50,935 bases of DNA, taken from contig BQKZ01004019.1 in the NCBI GenBank assembly GCA_036244855.1, positions 1-50,935 of the forward strand, in the 5' to 3' direction. Origin of the DNA: Temnopleurus reevesii (Eukaryota; Echinodermata; Echinoidea; Temnopleuroida; Temnopleuridae). The notes below the pieces were generated by a model. That model was not told the origin of the DNA. It was given only the letters and a program-made list of their open reading frames with translations, and made no database searches. Below, one piece after another: positions 1 to 13,019 of the stretch (position 1 is the stretch's first letter; each line of letters starts with the position of its first letter). Both the position numbers and the translations under genes were made by a program.

Positions 1-204
1 TCATGATCGGATGAGCTGCTAGAAGCAGGCAATCCCATACTCTCGAAGAACCTGGAAAAGTTAACTCACACAACCTCATGCGTCGTATATACAAATGTAT
101 TTCTATAAACTCATACTAATTAGATATCAATGGTGCATCGGCTAATAATACTGGATTATATGCACGTCAAACTAGATTATCAAATGCACGCGGGATAATT
201 TAAG

Positions 205-227
205 TTTTTTTTTTTTGGGGGGGGGGG
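205..227. repeat. poly-T to poly-G homopolymer junction
   Basis: Twelve T followed immediately by eleven G. The same kind of T-run to G-run junction recurs at about 44920-44947 and 44985-45005. Homopolymer lengths are prone to sequencing error, and the G-run strand could form G-rich secondary structure. Confidence 0.85.
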
Positions 228-388
228 TCCTAGAATCCAGTGCTTTCAAGTGTCAAGATTCAAGAACTTTTATTTAGATCAATCATGTAAAAAAAATTAT
301 GTCGAAAAAAATTGTGCATCATTAGAAACAATTATCATTTAAAAAAAATGGAGCTCACAACGGGACAGAAAAGACATCACATTACATC

Positions 389-478
389 ACAAGTGTAAAT
401 TACCTACGTTTACACTTGTGCATTCCTATAACGTGACGTAGGCAAATGCGTTATATTGCACTACTAGTCGTGCAATAT
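389..478. repeat. Two neighbouring short perfect hairpins
   Basis: Arm acaagtgtaaa (389-399) pairs perfectly with tttacacttgt (409-419) across a 9-base loop. About 34 bases on, atattgcac (453-461) pairs perfectly with gtgcaatat (470-478) across an 8-base loop. Stems of 11 and 9 bp this close together are notable, but they may be remnants of a foldback element. No function can be assigned. Confidence 0.6.
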
Positions 479-1059
479 GAGGGCAATCAAAGATCAAATT
501 GTACATTATTTATTTACTATAACAAATCAAATTTACATGCTAAGTGATAGCAATATCAGATGTTGTGTGTGAATGTGTATGTGTATGTGTGTGAATTCGC
601 AAATTGCACAAGCAACATTTTCAATCGTAAAAAGAGGTTCTCCTTTGTAAAGGAAAAATATACCGAAGCTTTTTGATGGCATTAGTCTATTCAGATCTTT
701 CTTGAAACACTTTGTAAGATGTACACACTTCAAACAAGAAAATTTAGCTTTTTTCTGACTTACACTGCGATTCAAGTGTGTATCTGAAATCTGGGAAAAG
801 CTGTCTGCTGTGCTGATAAAAGTAGAGAAAAAAAATAAAAGTGATAATTCAAGTAAATCATCGCGGGGTAAATGAGGTCTTAAAAGTTAAAGTTAAATTA
901 AAAAAATATATATACATGTTTCTAAAAAATAGAATGTGGGATCTTTAACCGATTCTTTGAAAAACAAAGGCGAACTTCAAATTTTCAAACATAATCAAAC
1001 AATATCTAATAATGTGTAAGTGGAATAAAAGTTTGACGAGGAATAAAATTTTGTTTAAA

Positions 1060-1594
1060 GTGAGTTTTCATTGGAATGTTTATTTGACTGCTTGCAAGCT
1101 CGTGCCTAGAGTACGAGGGTTCAGTTTGCACAACATTTCACACATTCGTCATAAACCCGACGTCACCTGCAAATATCGCGGCGTTGTTACACGAAGAAGA
1201 AGTTCGTAGAAATGAGCAGACATTTTTAAAAAGAGCAGGGCATGATTACTACGTGCGTCAATCCGCCACGGTGCGTCGAATTATCTGCTCCGACCCTTTT
1301 ACCGCGCTTGATCGACTCTCACGCCGTACCGGGACAGAGCCCTGCCCCATTTCAATAGGAAACAAGAAAGTGTTCTGACCTCTGATCAAACGAACTGTCT
1401 GGTTGGTTGAGAGAGGGGGCTCTCTCTTTTCTGAGTGGACATCAGAAGTTACACGCAACAAACCAATCCCAGCCTACCAGCAGAGGTGGAAAGAGGGAAT
1501 GAAAGGGAGAGAGAAGGGGAAAGAGAAAAAAAGTTGTGGTGATAACGACCTGAATAGCGGCTGATAAAAACAGTCATTGATTGTGGCGGTTTGT
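1060..1594 (+). promoter_or_regulatory. Candidate promoter region upstream of possible Sp first exon
   Basis: This stretch is visibly richer in G+C and CpG than its surroundings (many cg dinucleotides between 1150 and 1340). It lies directly before a segment that ends in a consensus splice donor at 2041. A gataaaaa stretch at about 1564-1571 could act as a weak TATA-like element for a start near 1595. I see no clear GC-box or other decisive core-promoter motif. The call depends on the downstream exon call and could be wrong: it may only be a CpG-richer regulatory block. 5' end mapping (CAGE, full-length cDNA) would settle it. Confidence 0.3.
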
Positions 1595-2040
1595 CGTGGA
1601 CTCACGCGCTAAGTTTTTTGACAGCTTTGCACCGCCATCGCCTGCCCGTTGATGTTATAACAATCCTGGCTAATGACTCCGTCCAACAAATCTTTTGGCA
1701 ATCGTCGTTACATCACGGCTTTCTCTCGTGCTCTCATTCGGAACGCTAAGCATCAACATCGCCGGAGTAGCCCGTCACTCTCTGTCAGCTAGCCGTCCAT
1801 TATCAACCTCTCAGTGGTTCAACGTCAGACGTTTCCGAAGAGTTTTCCTCGTGCAAGCATCATTGAATCAAATCAAATCAAATTTTATCGTTGATTGAAA
1901 AGAAATTTGACTTTCATTTGACTTGAATTTTTCTTAATGGACCATGACCAGTCTTCGGAATTTGTCTAATTAATCAAGAAGCAATTATTATTGGAAAAGA
2001 AGAGAGCTTATTATTCATCTGATTACAGAAATAGATGCAG
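1595..2040 (+). other. Sp8: Candidate first exon (5'UTR plus codons Met-Gln) of the Sp gene
   Basis: The segment ends aatagATGCAG at 2040 and is followed by gtatgt at 2041-2046, a textbook donor. The ATG at 2035 puts two whole codons (Met-Gln) before the donor, phase 0. That matches the phase-0 acceptor of the Sp main exon at 25632, giving Met-Gln-Glu-Thr-Ser-Arg. A TAG stop lies directly upstream in frame (2032-2034), so the exon can supply no more residues. Two other ATGs (1937 and 1944) share one frame, out of frame with 2035, and would make a uORF ending at the TAA just before 1970. Against the call: the Kozak context at 2035 is weak (T at -3), vertebrate Sp8/Sp9 first exons encode about seven residues (MATS-type), and the implied intron is about 23.6 kb. 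The 5' end is arbitrary. The exon could instead be non-coding, with translation starting at 25665. Confidence 0.35.
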
Positions 2041-2400
2041 GTATGTTACAAACGCATTTTTACTTCTTCTAGTGTTAATGTTAATTTTACATAACAATAA
2101 GTTGTATTGTAAAAAAATATATATGTATGCATAGACAATATACACAATTCTAAAGATTTGTTTACACCAATTCATGCCTTTTCATGCTTTTTCTAGCATA
2201 ATCTAATTGTAAATCAGGCGCTTATCATTACATAATTGGCATCATGTTCCCAGAACACAAATATTTATTACTGTTTTAAAAATATGTAATTCAATACACA
2301 TGTTGGGCAATTCACATTCTAATCAATGGTAAACATTCTTTGTTTAACACTCCAATATAGACATAAAACAGTCTTAAGATATATGTGTGCTTTTATACAA

Positions 2401-2481
2401 ATACAAAATAGAAATATACACAACATACAAAAGAAATAATCTTTATTTCTTTGGCATGTTGTGTATATTTAAATTTTGTAT
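2401..2481 (+). ncRNA. Pre-miRNA-sized imperfect hairpin (81 nt)
   Basis: Arm 2401-2437 pairs with 2445-2481 over 37 positions with about five mismatches and no gaps, around a 7-base loop (aatcttt). The inner 24 bp (2414-2437 with 2445-2468) has three mismatches. Size and near-continuous pairing resemble an animal miRNA precursor, and the hairpin would be in the sense orientation within the candidate Sp intron. Caveats: the loop is small, the stem is AT-rich, and short foldback transposons look the same. I do not recognise a known miRNA seed. Typed as ncRNA only as the best-fitting category. Confidence 0.25.
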
Positions 2482-4914
2482 GTGTTGTGTTATGACGGAA
2501 ATGTAAACAAACAAAAGCTTTAAGCTTGTGTTTCATAATTTATACTGTTACTTACCATCATATCAAATAGTGTGAAAAAATATAACTACTAAAAGAGAAA
2601 CTCGATGGACAATGAAATTTGGAATGTTGTTAAAAAGCTTACTACGGCGAACAATTGCTTTACTACCCGAGTTTATCACCATGAGCTCACATATTTCTTG
2701 AATATAATTAAAAAAAAAAAAACTGTGAAGAAAACGGGATCATCAGAAAAACCTAAAATATGAAAACAGTATAGATTAAAAGTGAAATAAACGTATAAAA
2801 ATCAAGTGCAATCAATTAAAGGGTCTACAGTCTGTTTTGATCAACTCTGCAAAACAATGGCTGATATATCAACGACATTGTGCCTAGCCTTTGACGAACT
2901 TCAATAAGAGTTTTCATTCGGAAATGATAATTATGTTGCGATTACATATCGTCTGTGCTTTTCATGAAGCGAGTCACGGTAGCCGCAAAGGGTAATATTA
3001 CATGAAAAATGTATTATATTTTCACTTCTATTGAAATTTGTTCTTGTTTAGCATTTTATAATAAATGCCCTTTGAAATGTTGCTATATACATCGGGATGT
3101 ATTTGTCTTCGTGCACAACAGTGCCCAATGGCTACCGTCACTTTGTAAAGATATGGACGACTGATCAAATTATTGAACACATTTAAAGTATTCATTTTCA
3201 TAATATTCATTTATAAATAATAACTTCTAATTTCTAGCTGAAAAGGAGATGACAGAGGGGATATTTTTTTTTATAATCTTTCGTTGTTCACTATTGCCCA
3301 ATTTCATATTACTTTGATAGTGATTTTCGTGTGAATATTGCTATCTATTTTTACTTTCCTAACCACCCTTTGGTTTGTGATCAAGAAATGACAATTTTGC
3401 ACTTCTGGAGCTAAGTTTCAATTGTTTTAATCAGTTTTTGAGATATAAGTACAAAAGGTTATGACCCATATCAATAGCAACCAGTTCGACGTGTATGTAT
3501 CTATAGAGAGTATGTTATCAATTACCCCTCACCCGTATGGGGAGAATGCGATTAATCTCAAAGTTCGGATAAGCTTTCGAAATTCATTGTGACAGCGTTT
3601 TTCTTTGCGCGATCCCAAAGGCCGATGTGAAAAATTATGATTCACGCGATAATCGGTTCGGAAATCGTTCAAAATTTAGATTACTAATAGCACAACACAG
3701 CCGTCGCAAAACTACGCAGGAAAAAAAATTAGTTTCAAAGCCCCGGGCAATCGACATGCCGTTGTATTAATAAACTAATTTGACAAGAGTAATGGAATAA
3801 AGTTATTGACAGCAGATAAATTATATAATTTTGTGGATAATCCACAAATGTGACAAGCTTGTCATTGTTTTTGCCTGTAGCACACCGTGTGGTCAGGTCT
3901 GAAGTTTAATACGTGATGATCATATTATTTTTTACTCGTTGATTTCGGTTGGTATTGTTGTTTTTGCTGTTATTATTAATATTTCCATACAATAACTGAA
4001 TAGATATAAAGTTAGATTACCTATCATAACCATCTAAAACAGTTCATGTTTATTTAGAATTATATACGTAGTAATTTATGAATTTAGAAATTAGTCAGCA
4101 ATTGAAAAGTGGTTTACTAGAAACTTTACCAGGCACACCAAATTTTTCAGCTTCTTGAATGCCTGAAATTGTCAGAAAAGATTCGGAGGTCATGGAAATT
4201 GATACACTGTAGCTTTATTTGATATTTACTTGCTCGCACTTCACTCACCCACATAAGTGTCCCTCATAATAACATCATCAATTTCCCCGTCTGACTTTCT
4301 CACAAATATTCTCTCTGTTCCTGTCACCTCTTCTTCTGACCCTATTTCTTATGTCTTTTCTCATTTCCTCATCGATTTGTCTCATTACGGTAAGAGTAAA
4401 TACGATCCGGTTGAGAAGTTTTCTCTTCTTAGATTATGTTTCTCAAAGTTTGCAAGTCGAATGGTTGTTTTGTGCAGATTACCTCCTTCCATGTTTGATT
4501 TTACATTGTAATAGATTGAGTAAATACTTTCTGGCAATCTTTAAGTGTCCTGTCAGAAATTGATGCCCATTTACGAGGTGTAGATTTCATTTTAAGTGTT
4601 AGTTGATTGCTTACATAATCATATGCACTCGTATCAGATCAACGATGAATAATGATAGATAATAGTGATCCTGAAATACCGTTTATTAATACATTTTATT
4701 TGTTTTAAAAGATATTCTGTAGATAATAGTAGTTATAATGGTTGACGTTTTATTTCTATTTTGGATATAGTAAATATTCGTAATAATACCAATATTTGTA
4801 CTTATTAGTTTTTGCATTTTTCATAGAAGTAACTATACCACTTTATCACTAAGCCTTTTAAAGTGCAAACCGTTTTAACTAGAAATGAAATAAATATTCA
4901 AAAGTGATGATAGT
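2482..4914. other. AT-rich intronic/flanking DNA, no gene seen
   Basis: No credible exon. A slightly richer block at 3500-3730 holds a GATTAATC-type homeodomain motif (about 3550) and many CpGs. Two adjacent palindromes sit at 3830-3848 and 3851-3864. The open frame on + at 4257-4511 is low-complexity Ser/Leu-rich and matches nothing I know. Confidence 0.5.
3830..3864. promoter_or_regulatory. Adjacent palindromes, possible protein-binding sites
   Basis: tttgtgga and tccacaaa (3830-3848) form an 8-bp inverted repeat around taa. Two bases later, 3851-3864 is the perfect 14-bp palindrome TGACAAGCTTGTCA, two inverted TGACA half-sites as used by TALE homeodomain proteins (Meis/TGIF class). The half-site spacing differs from the usual TGIF dimer site, so binding is speculative. 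Confidence 0.2.
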
Positions 4915-5045
4915 GATGGTGAGGATGATAATAATAATAATGATAATATGATGATAACAACAACAATGAGAAAAATGATAATGAAAATAATAATGATAAT
5001 GATAATAAAGATGATAATGATTATAACTATATTATTATCGATAAT
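4915..5045. repeat. Degenerate GAT/AAT trinucleotide tract
   Basis: An impure run of gatgataataataat/gataatgat units with occasional aac and aaa interruptions. No coding meaning. Confidence 0.85.
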
Positions 5046-8000
5046 AAAAACAGTATTGTTATGATGTAAAGACGGACATCATTAAGAGTGGATAATTTAC
5101 AGCTAAAATAATTTTAATGAATTTGTTCATTTTCCGTTCTGAAATCACTGATGTATTTTCAATGTTTTCAGAAACATAAGACATATTTGTACTGCATTCT
5201 AAAATGAAGTATAAGTATTTTGGTTTTCGGAGTTGTTCTATAAAGAGATACAAAATCGTGAAAGGGTGCATAAACGATTCTGAATACGCCGTTTTTGTTC
5301 AAACTTTTCCTTGCTATTGATTATAAAAACTTGAAAACAGTCGCTGTGATACAGTTGGTATTAATTCCTGGAATGAACATGATGAAAGTGAATAACAACA
5401 ATTTCCTAGGTGCCAAAAGGGTTTGGGGGCAGGTTGTAAATCCAATTTTTGTGAGAGATAAAACGGATATTGAGAAAAATAGTGTACTTTGTGATTCAAT
5501 TTATATTCATCATCAACAAAGATAAGTATTTATAGGGTATTAACACACGATGTATAAATGATAAATCACCAGTCGGACCATGTAGTGTTTTTTTTCTCTC
5601 GGTTGATCTGTCTTAATCTCCTTCCTGTCTTACTAAAAGCTAATCCTATTTTTGCAACTATTTTCGACCAGGCATATCATCTGCTGTTTTGTAATGCTAC
5701 GACCTAATCTACGCATACTTCCTCCCACTGTATATTAGTCCAATTGTGACTTGACTCGGGAAGTACGTCACCATGACCATCTTCTACATTATTACTTTTT
5801 TAACCAAAAGAATAAAAAAAAAACAGCGGTAGACATACTTTAGATTTTACTTCTATACCCTTTTCCTAACACATCTCTGCGACAAACCAAATCTCACACA
5901 TCATCCTGTTGGACTGGAAACCCAACAGAGAAAGAAATGTCATTTTACGGGTTATTAACGAGTTAAGAAGCCGCCTCTGATGGGGAAGTGTACTAGCGGC
6001 GGTCCGCTAAAGCATCCCATACTCGTATCACCAGCTCGACGCGTTAGCTTTCGCACCTACTCTCCCTTCTACAGAAGACGAATGCATATCTTCTAAAACA
6101 CAAACAAAGGCGTCGCTCAATGCTTCCCTGTGAATGCGAGCTGGAGGAAAAGGTGAGAGAGGGATTGGGAATATGGAGTTAGAAGATCTGTCTTTAGAAC
6201 CATGATCTCCTACACACTTTTCGGTATACATCAAACAAAGCTTCCAGTGCACTTGCTAAAAGCGAGAAATCTAACAAATCTCAAACGGAAAACAGTTGAA
6301 ATGTAAGATGCGAGGCTGAGTCGTGGCGGAGCATAAACCCCCATTTCAGGCATGCGGCTTATGTTGGCTACAGAATCATTAATTACGGTCAAAAGCTTGG
6401 ACCATTACCGCCAATCACTCGTATTCTTGTACTCATAGCGTTGAGAGCACAGGGTGTGAGGGAACGATTATTTCATAGACATTTGGTTAAGGCATTAAAC
6501 AGTCATCTAGCGGCAAACAACAAAAGGATACCAAAAATTATAATCACAACAATTTATTGACCGACTTACCATCAAGCTAGTTTACTTAAACCACTCACAC
6601 TCATGCAGAACGATCATGGAGCGTTTAACAAAATCATCAAAAAATTCATACGCAAGATTGATTGTTAGGTAAATAATATCTCATTTTCTGCTAATTGGAT
6701 CCTTTTAAAGTGTTTTCTTTATTCTATTCCGATTTGATCGCTTATGAATGACTGAATTAGTTTTTGTTTTACTTAATGTTTTATTTTGTGCTCTCAATGG
6801 CGATGAAAATGTATGCATCCCACTTTCTTTTCTAATTACCTGACCTAATGGACTATAAAGGTGTAGTCCTAAAGGAGAAATTGAGGAGAAAAAAATATAA
6901 ATGTAAAACAATTACATGGAGGTGTTAAGCTTGTGAGCACTAGGTGTCTGCTGAAATTAATCGCGGACTTTCATACTATGATTGCACAAAATGATACTAG
7001 TATTCGAAATTCAATTATTCCATCATTTCTACTCACTTCCAAGATTTGAATATGAAATAACTTTAAATCACCAATTGAACGATTGGCGCAAAATCAAGTA
7101 CCTCATGGGCTTGTTATACCATGAAAGGGAATGTTCATTGTTATACATTTCAAAATCTTTATTTGTCTTTTTGTTTTAAAACAGGGTGGCCCTTTCAGTT
7201 AAAAAAATAATATTATACTGCATAAGAGATCCTTCCGGAGCTACCAGAATAAAATGTTTTTTAATCTACAAATATTTTGTATACATAAAACTTTGCAAGT
7301 CTAGCTAATGTTATTTGACATATAACAAATTTGGAGTATTTGTTGTTTTCGTTTTAGTTTCTTATATTTCTTATTCTGTTTGGTTGTGTATCATTATATT
7401 ATAAGGCTCAGCGCAATAGAAGATATGACAAACCTGTCGATACATATTTTATGTCGAGTAAACAGAATAAGTGAATGTTTTTGCCTTTAGAAGATTGAAT
7501 AAATCATAAACAGGAAATGTTCTCCAGTTCTTGGTTTGTGGTATTTTGAATTCCTTATTCATTTCAGACCAACCTTAACACACAATATTACTTCTTCTTT
7601 CTTTGATAAATCAATTCGACTGAAAATGAATTAACATGTTTTATTGCCGATCGCTGAGACCCGGGTCAAATTCATATTTCGATCTATCTTGTTGATTTAT
7701 TGTTTTACAAATACGCATATGTATGTAATTATATTTGAAATATAGTCTTCTTTTCTGTTCGCTTCCGCTCTCACAATAAACTGGGTGGTCTTGCTTCTCC
7801 CTAATATCTCAACTTACATTGCCTTCTCGAATAAAAAAATAAAAATATAATACTGAGCCACTTTATTGGTCTCGAGCATACTCCTTTAAAGAAAACGTTT
7901 TGTTTCTTTATTTCACTTCTTTTGCGGTTGACACGTTTGACTTCAAAATTCATCAGAGGGGAAAAGAAAAAGAACAAAAATTCAGGAATAAAACATTAGC

Positions 8001-8080
8001 CTGACTTTTTCTCCGGTGGGATAGTGCTGCCATTGTGTTACGTACGCCGTGCTGTTTCAAGGCGATACGCACACGTGTCG
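5046..8080. other. Intronic/flanking DNA with a GC-richer block at 5950-6440
   Basis: Mostly AT-rich with no recognisable exon. The block at about 5950-6440 stands out by CpG content (agcggcggtccgctaaa near 5994, tcgtggcgga near 6322) and by a TTAATTAC homeodomain-type motif near 6380. It is a candidate regulatory island on composition alone. Frames at 5295-5525 (+) and 6028-6252 (-) are unrecognised and probably chance. Confidence 0.4.
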
Positions 8081-8459
8081 ATAAAACAACACACACACAC
8101 GAACACACGGCCTGACGTGTGTGCGCTACGTCTACAACACAAACTTAGCTATCCCGACAAGTTGTGAGGAATGAAAAAAATGAGGAGTGAAAACCACAAA
8201 AGAGAAATGTAAATGCAATGATGATTCTTTTTTTAAATCTCACAATATAATATTATTTCTTTTCTGCATAGGCTCACACTCCGAGAACATCTAGATTCTT
8301 TTGAAGCCGAATGTGTGTTCCTGTAAGTGTAACGTCAATATCCGATTCTTAAAAAGATCACTTCATAAATCGAAAATCCAAAATATTAGATCAAACGTAG
8401 TGGGAGGGAAAAGTTGGGATTTTATTTTTGAGGGATATTCATGTCCAGGACTCTACCGA

Positions 8460-8616
8460 TCATCATTCCAATACGCACATCATCACCACTCACAAACAAT
8501 ATCAAAATACACAAAAACCCTCACACGTACACACAGACAGACACCTACAAATACATTCATGAATACGCATCCATCTATATACACACAAGTGTACACAATA
8601 TAAGTACGTCACACAA

Positions 8617-8648
<32 letters not shown>

Positions 8649-9150
8649 GCGCACTCCATGTCTTCTTCCACCCACTTCTGATATTACTCATAGGTCTGCA
8701 ATACACACGTCACTCACTTAGACAACTTGTAAGCACACACAGGCGAGTAGCCTACACACACAAACACACACATAAACACATTTCTCAAACAGAGCCACAC
8801 ACACACACGCACACACCACTCACATACACCAATTGTAAGCACATACAGATGAGCATGCACATAAACACACACACCCACACATCTACTCATATAGACCCAT
8901 TGTACGCATATAGATGCAATAATGCACACAACACACATCACACACACACGCACATATCACATACACATACCCATTGTAAGCTAACACAAGCGAGCTCACA
9001 CACAAACATAAACACACGCACACATCTACTCATACATACACATTACTGCACATACATGCAATCATGCACACGAATACACACACGCACACGCCCACCTAGT
9101 CGCGCACACACGCACATGCAAGACCACCTCCACCACCACCACCACTACTC
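8460..9150. repeat. CA-rich microsatellite/minisatellite block
   Basis: About 700 bases of cacaca runs with embedded, diverged copies of a longer unit built around ttgtaagcacacaca...gag and catctactcata. Anchors of the ttgtaagca type appear near 8726, 8833, 8902 and 8974, so the longer unit is irregular (about 70-110 bases). A CT run (about 8619-8634) sits inside. The frame stays open for 260 codons on + (8441-9223), but its product is almost only His and Thr from CAC/ACA codons, the result of repeat composition and not a gene. Confidence 0.85.
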
Positions 9151-9223
9151 CCTTCGGATGGCGACCAGCCCCATCCCTCCCATACCTTCCTCTCCGAGAC
9201 CCAATGCACCTGCAGATGCATGA

Positions 9224-12200
9224 ATGATGAGAGTTTATACCATCCCTGACAAGCATTGCAAACTTGACGTGGAATAAGGTTGTTTTCTCAAATTGAAGGG
9301 TAGAACCCCTCTCTCCTAAATTTGTCGGGTTAAAAGCTGCGACCACCCCGCATGTTTCGGATGGATTTATATTAGCTATAAAATAAAATCAAAACAATTC
9401 TCTTTTTGTTTGAGTTCATATCACCAGCAGATAGTACAACCAAATCATCCAAATTAGTGATGTTTGTCCCTCGAGAAGAATTCTACATATCAAAACTTTC
9501 ATCACAGTAATCATGGTAATGTTATTACATTTCGATTTGCTACTTTCAAACTTTCTAAATAGTATTCTAAAATATCCGCCTGTCTAATATAATTCTTGAA
9601 TGCATTCAACAAGAAACCTAATGTTTCGTCAGCGTTTTTACGAACCGGCCTTTAACAACGGGGGCGCTGCTTGAACACGTATAAACCCCGACATGGCGCC
9701 AAGTACAATGGCATACCACTGTAATTCATGTTATTTCAATAGCCTTTATTTCAATTGAATTGCTACGACTAGTTTGTGCAACCACCTCTCGCTTGTAGGC
9801 CAGTTCGTGAAATCGGTGACGGTTTGAAACCACTTTGATGTCTTCTGTTCTTCATTCGGCCCACATAGATGCTGATTGTGGGCAGTTCGGTCAATGAGGG
9901 ACGATACATTTTTACTAATAGTTAAGGATCTGTTCTTCAATTGTATTTTATTCCAAACGATCAAAAACTTGCATTTCTCTGACAACCACCATCATCCCAG
10001 TCCTTCCTCCGTCCTACTCCTCTCACATCTATCTCATCTTTCACCAACCATCGGATGCTCGGTTGGAGAGAAAAATCGTTTCTTCTCATCGACTTTCGGG
10101 TGTTCACAAGTTAAGATCATAGGTGAAATCTTAATTTCATCAGTACCAAGTTAAACTCAACACGCAGGTGAAAGTGGTGATGATACGTCAACTGGCAAAC
10201 ACACACGGGTAATACGAGCTGCTAATTGACTAAACCTCGATCGTATTTGCTTTCCTGAATAATTGTTGTTAGATTTCAACTATTTTGTTTCTTTTATGGC
10301 TTGGTTGGCAAGCTTTGATAAATGTGACACTTTGGACAAAATAGCTATTCCACACTCATGTCATTTATGTACACTCCATGTTCGTATAATTGTTTCTAAT
10401 CATTATTAATCTTTACTACTGTTCCCTTTTAGCCACCGTCTTTCATTTTTTTATGGTATTTTATTTCATTTTACTCTCTAAACTCAATTAGAGAAACATT
10501 TACAAAGGAGAGAACCCACATACAAATAACACAGACACACAAATGCATACACACACACCCCCACACACACACTCGCACACATACAAACCTACAGTCTCTC
10601 ATTCGCTCCCATTCCCCCATTTAAAAAAAAATTGCCAACCTCCCTCGTCATCATTTTACGGTTGTTCGCCTCTTTTTCTCCCCGTCCATGTTTTGACCGT
10701 CGTTTAACTTTTATTTTTCAAGCGGATGTGTGAGGTACTTTCCGCAGAAACAACCGTTATGTATTCTGTTCATGTGTTCTTTAAACACCACAGCCAAAGT
10801 AATACATTATTTTGTCTCGTTTAAGTAAAATATTTTTCTCCCCACGCTTTGTAATAAGTTGTTTACATTCATCGAAATTCTTACTCAGTGTGAAGCAATA
10901 TCAATTTGTGATGCAACATCAGAATAATATCATGAACTTTGATGCAGTTGTTTAAAAACGAGACTTATTCAATAGAAATATCTCATTTACAAGTTAAGTA
11001 AGAGATAATATTTATTTCCGAAACTCGTTCTCTTCCACGTCAATTACACAAATTATAAGTATATAAGGGTATAGATTTTAGCAGCTATGAGAGGAGATGA
11101 GAAGTGGTTGTTTTGAGGGCGTATTGTTGGTCAGTTAATGGTTTGGCGTGACCGAATAGACGCATGTCACTCACTCACCGAGTATTAATCAATCGATTAG
11201 TGGTCTATGATAGATAAAGCAACTCAATAGGATCATTCTTTACAAATCTGCAAGGTGATATCCTTGCCCAAACTAACCCGACAGATGATCGATTTTGTTT
11301 TCTTTGGAGGTAGTATTTATGAAGTCACGTCAGTGTAACTTGCCTTCACCCCTATCCTCCTACCATGCTATTCATCTTCATTTCTATTCTTTAGATGTGG
11401 GTGCTATCAGAGTCCAAGGGCGTTAGGGGTTGACCGGGACAGTACCCTGTCATGCCTGTGTGGGAGGGGTGTAGATTCTATTGTCTCGCATCGGTGCTTA
11501 TGCAATCGCGTGGCGTCGCTTGGTTGACTCTAACGATTTTTTTTTACCTGGATTATGTTCTTCCGCTGGACATTCACAAAAACCAATGTTTGATAAGATG
11601 TGCCTATAAAAGAACATAGAAATTTGTATGTCTTCTTGAAGTAATAAAATGCAAAAATAATAATCACTGTAATTAATATTACATTTCTAATGTTACTTTG
11701 TTTTATGTTCCACCTTCACACATCATAACATTGAAATAGAAGAATTATTTCAAGCATGTTTTTATTCGTTGATATTCAAATTTATCTAGCAAAAGTAAAA
11801 TATTCAGGACAAAGGTTTGTGTGGTATATTTTTTTTTCTATCCATCACTGAGCGGTTTGTCGAGACAAAAAGAGTTTATTGTAATAAAGACTTTCGCCAG
11901 ACCCTCAATCATGTGTGAACACATGTGGATAAAGTAATAAATGAATACATGCCAATAATCCATAAGTACCTACATTCTCTATATATTGCAGAATTAACAC
12001 AAAATGAATTTTCATAACGAACAATCGATAAGTGAATCATATTAAATTTGAGCAATTTCTTTCACGCCGGAGAAGAAACCTTACAAAGTGTGTTGCAGCG
12101 AGGCGAGGTGCCTCTCGCTTTTATTTGGATCGAGATCCTTTATTCGTCAAAGCAAAAAACTACGCCCTCCGGTTGTATTGCTCCAAGAAATTAAAATTCG

Positions 12201-12600
12201 CACTACTCCCCCATCCAGGCCCAGGAATAACTGCATCTTATATCTGGAGGGTGTTTTCCAGCGTTCTAAATGCATAAAACCCAACAACAAGAGAAGGAAA
12301 AGTGAAGATTTATCGACAGGAATTGCGCATGATTCATTCATGTTTTCGATAAATCGATAGGCCTGGCCATTTCTAGAGAGCTTTAATTAAGCGTCTTCTC
12401 AGTTCTACCGCCTTCGTCAAATTTGAGAGGAAAGTTTTTTCCTTGTAGTTACGACTTTCAGAGGGCCAGGGAAGGGGGAAATTGTCGGCGCCTTAATTTA
12501 GTGGTTGTTGACTTGACACTACCATAGAAAATAAAGTGAGACGATGTATTTAGTTTTGTCTTGTTTGACCCCCCGCGAGCAAGTTCATTTCGATCGCATA
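9224..12600. other. Intronic/flanking DNA, small repeats and weak islands
   Basis: No exon recognised. A short CA-rich run lies at about 10526-10590. A CpG-richer block at 11390-11530 interrupts AT-rich DNA, with another at about 12030-12360. Overlapping open frames at 12032-12360 are unrecognised. These blocks are possible regulatory elements on composition only. Confidence 0.4.
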
Positions 12601-12624
12601 TTGATCTTTTTATTTCTATCTCTT

Positions 12625-12690
12625 CCCCCCCCCCTCTCTCTCTCTCTCTCTCTTTCTCTCTCTGTCTCTCTTTATCTCACTCTCTACGTT
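12625..12690. repeat. C-run and CT microsatellite
   Basis: A run of C passes into (CT)n with small interruptions (tttctctctctgtctc). Similar shorter CT tracts are at about 12972-13005 and 15065-15095. Confidence 0.85.
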
Positions 12691-13019
12691 TCTCTCCCCA
12701 TCTATTTCTGTATACGATAAGTTTTGTTTTAGCACATTTTTCCTTCATTTTTGTTTGATAAATCCCCATTCTTTATCTTTTACGTTACAGTTAAATAAAA
12801 AGTTATGGTGCAGATTGACGTCAAAAGGTTAATATCAAAAGACTTTAATTCCGGTCATATTCTATACATAACTTTCCATATTTCATATGAAAAATAATTA
12901 CACTCTTCAGCAGCTATTCTCTCTTCTACCTTCTCATGAAACGTGTATGTCAAGAAAGTTACCTCCCCCAATCTCTCTCTCTCTCTATCCATCTCTCTCT
13001 ACCCTCTTTGTTCCATGTT

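Larger units (their letters stand above)
1..1059. other. Upstream flank, no gene seen
   Basis: AT-rich DNA with no credible coding region. Visible items are a T-run running straight into a G-run at 205-227, two short perfect hairpins at 389-419 and 453-478, an exact 13-mer AATCAAAGATCAA at 485-497 that recurs near the Sp exon, and a short GT-rich stretch around 562-592. The longest open frames are short and low in complexity. Confidence 0.6.

Noticed and set aside
8441..9223. 260-codon open frame on + (His/Thr-rich)
   Set aside because: It consists almost wholly of translated CA repeats. Both dinucleotide phases stay open for the same reason, and there is no domain.
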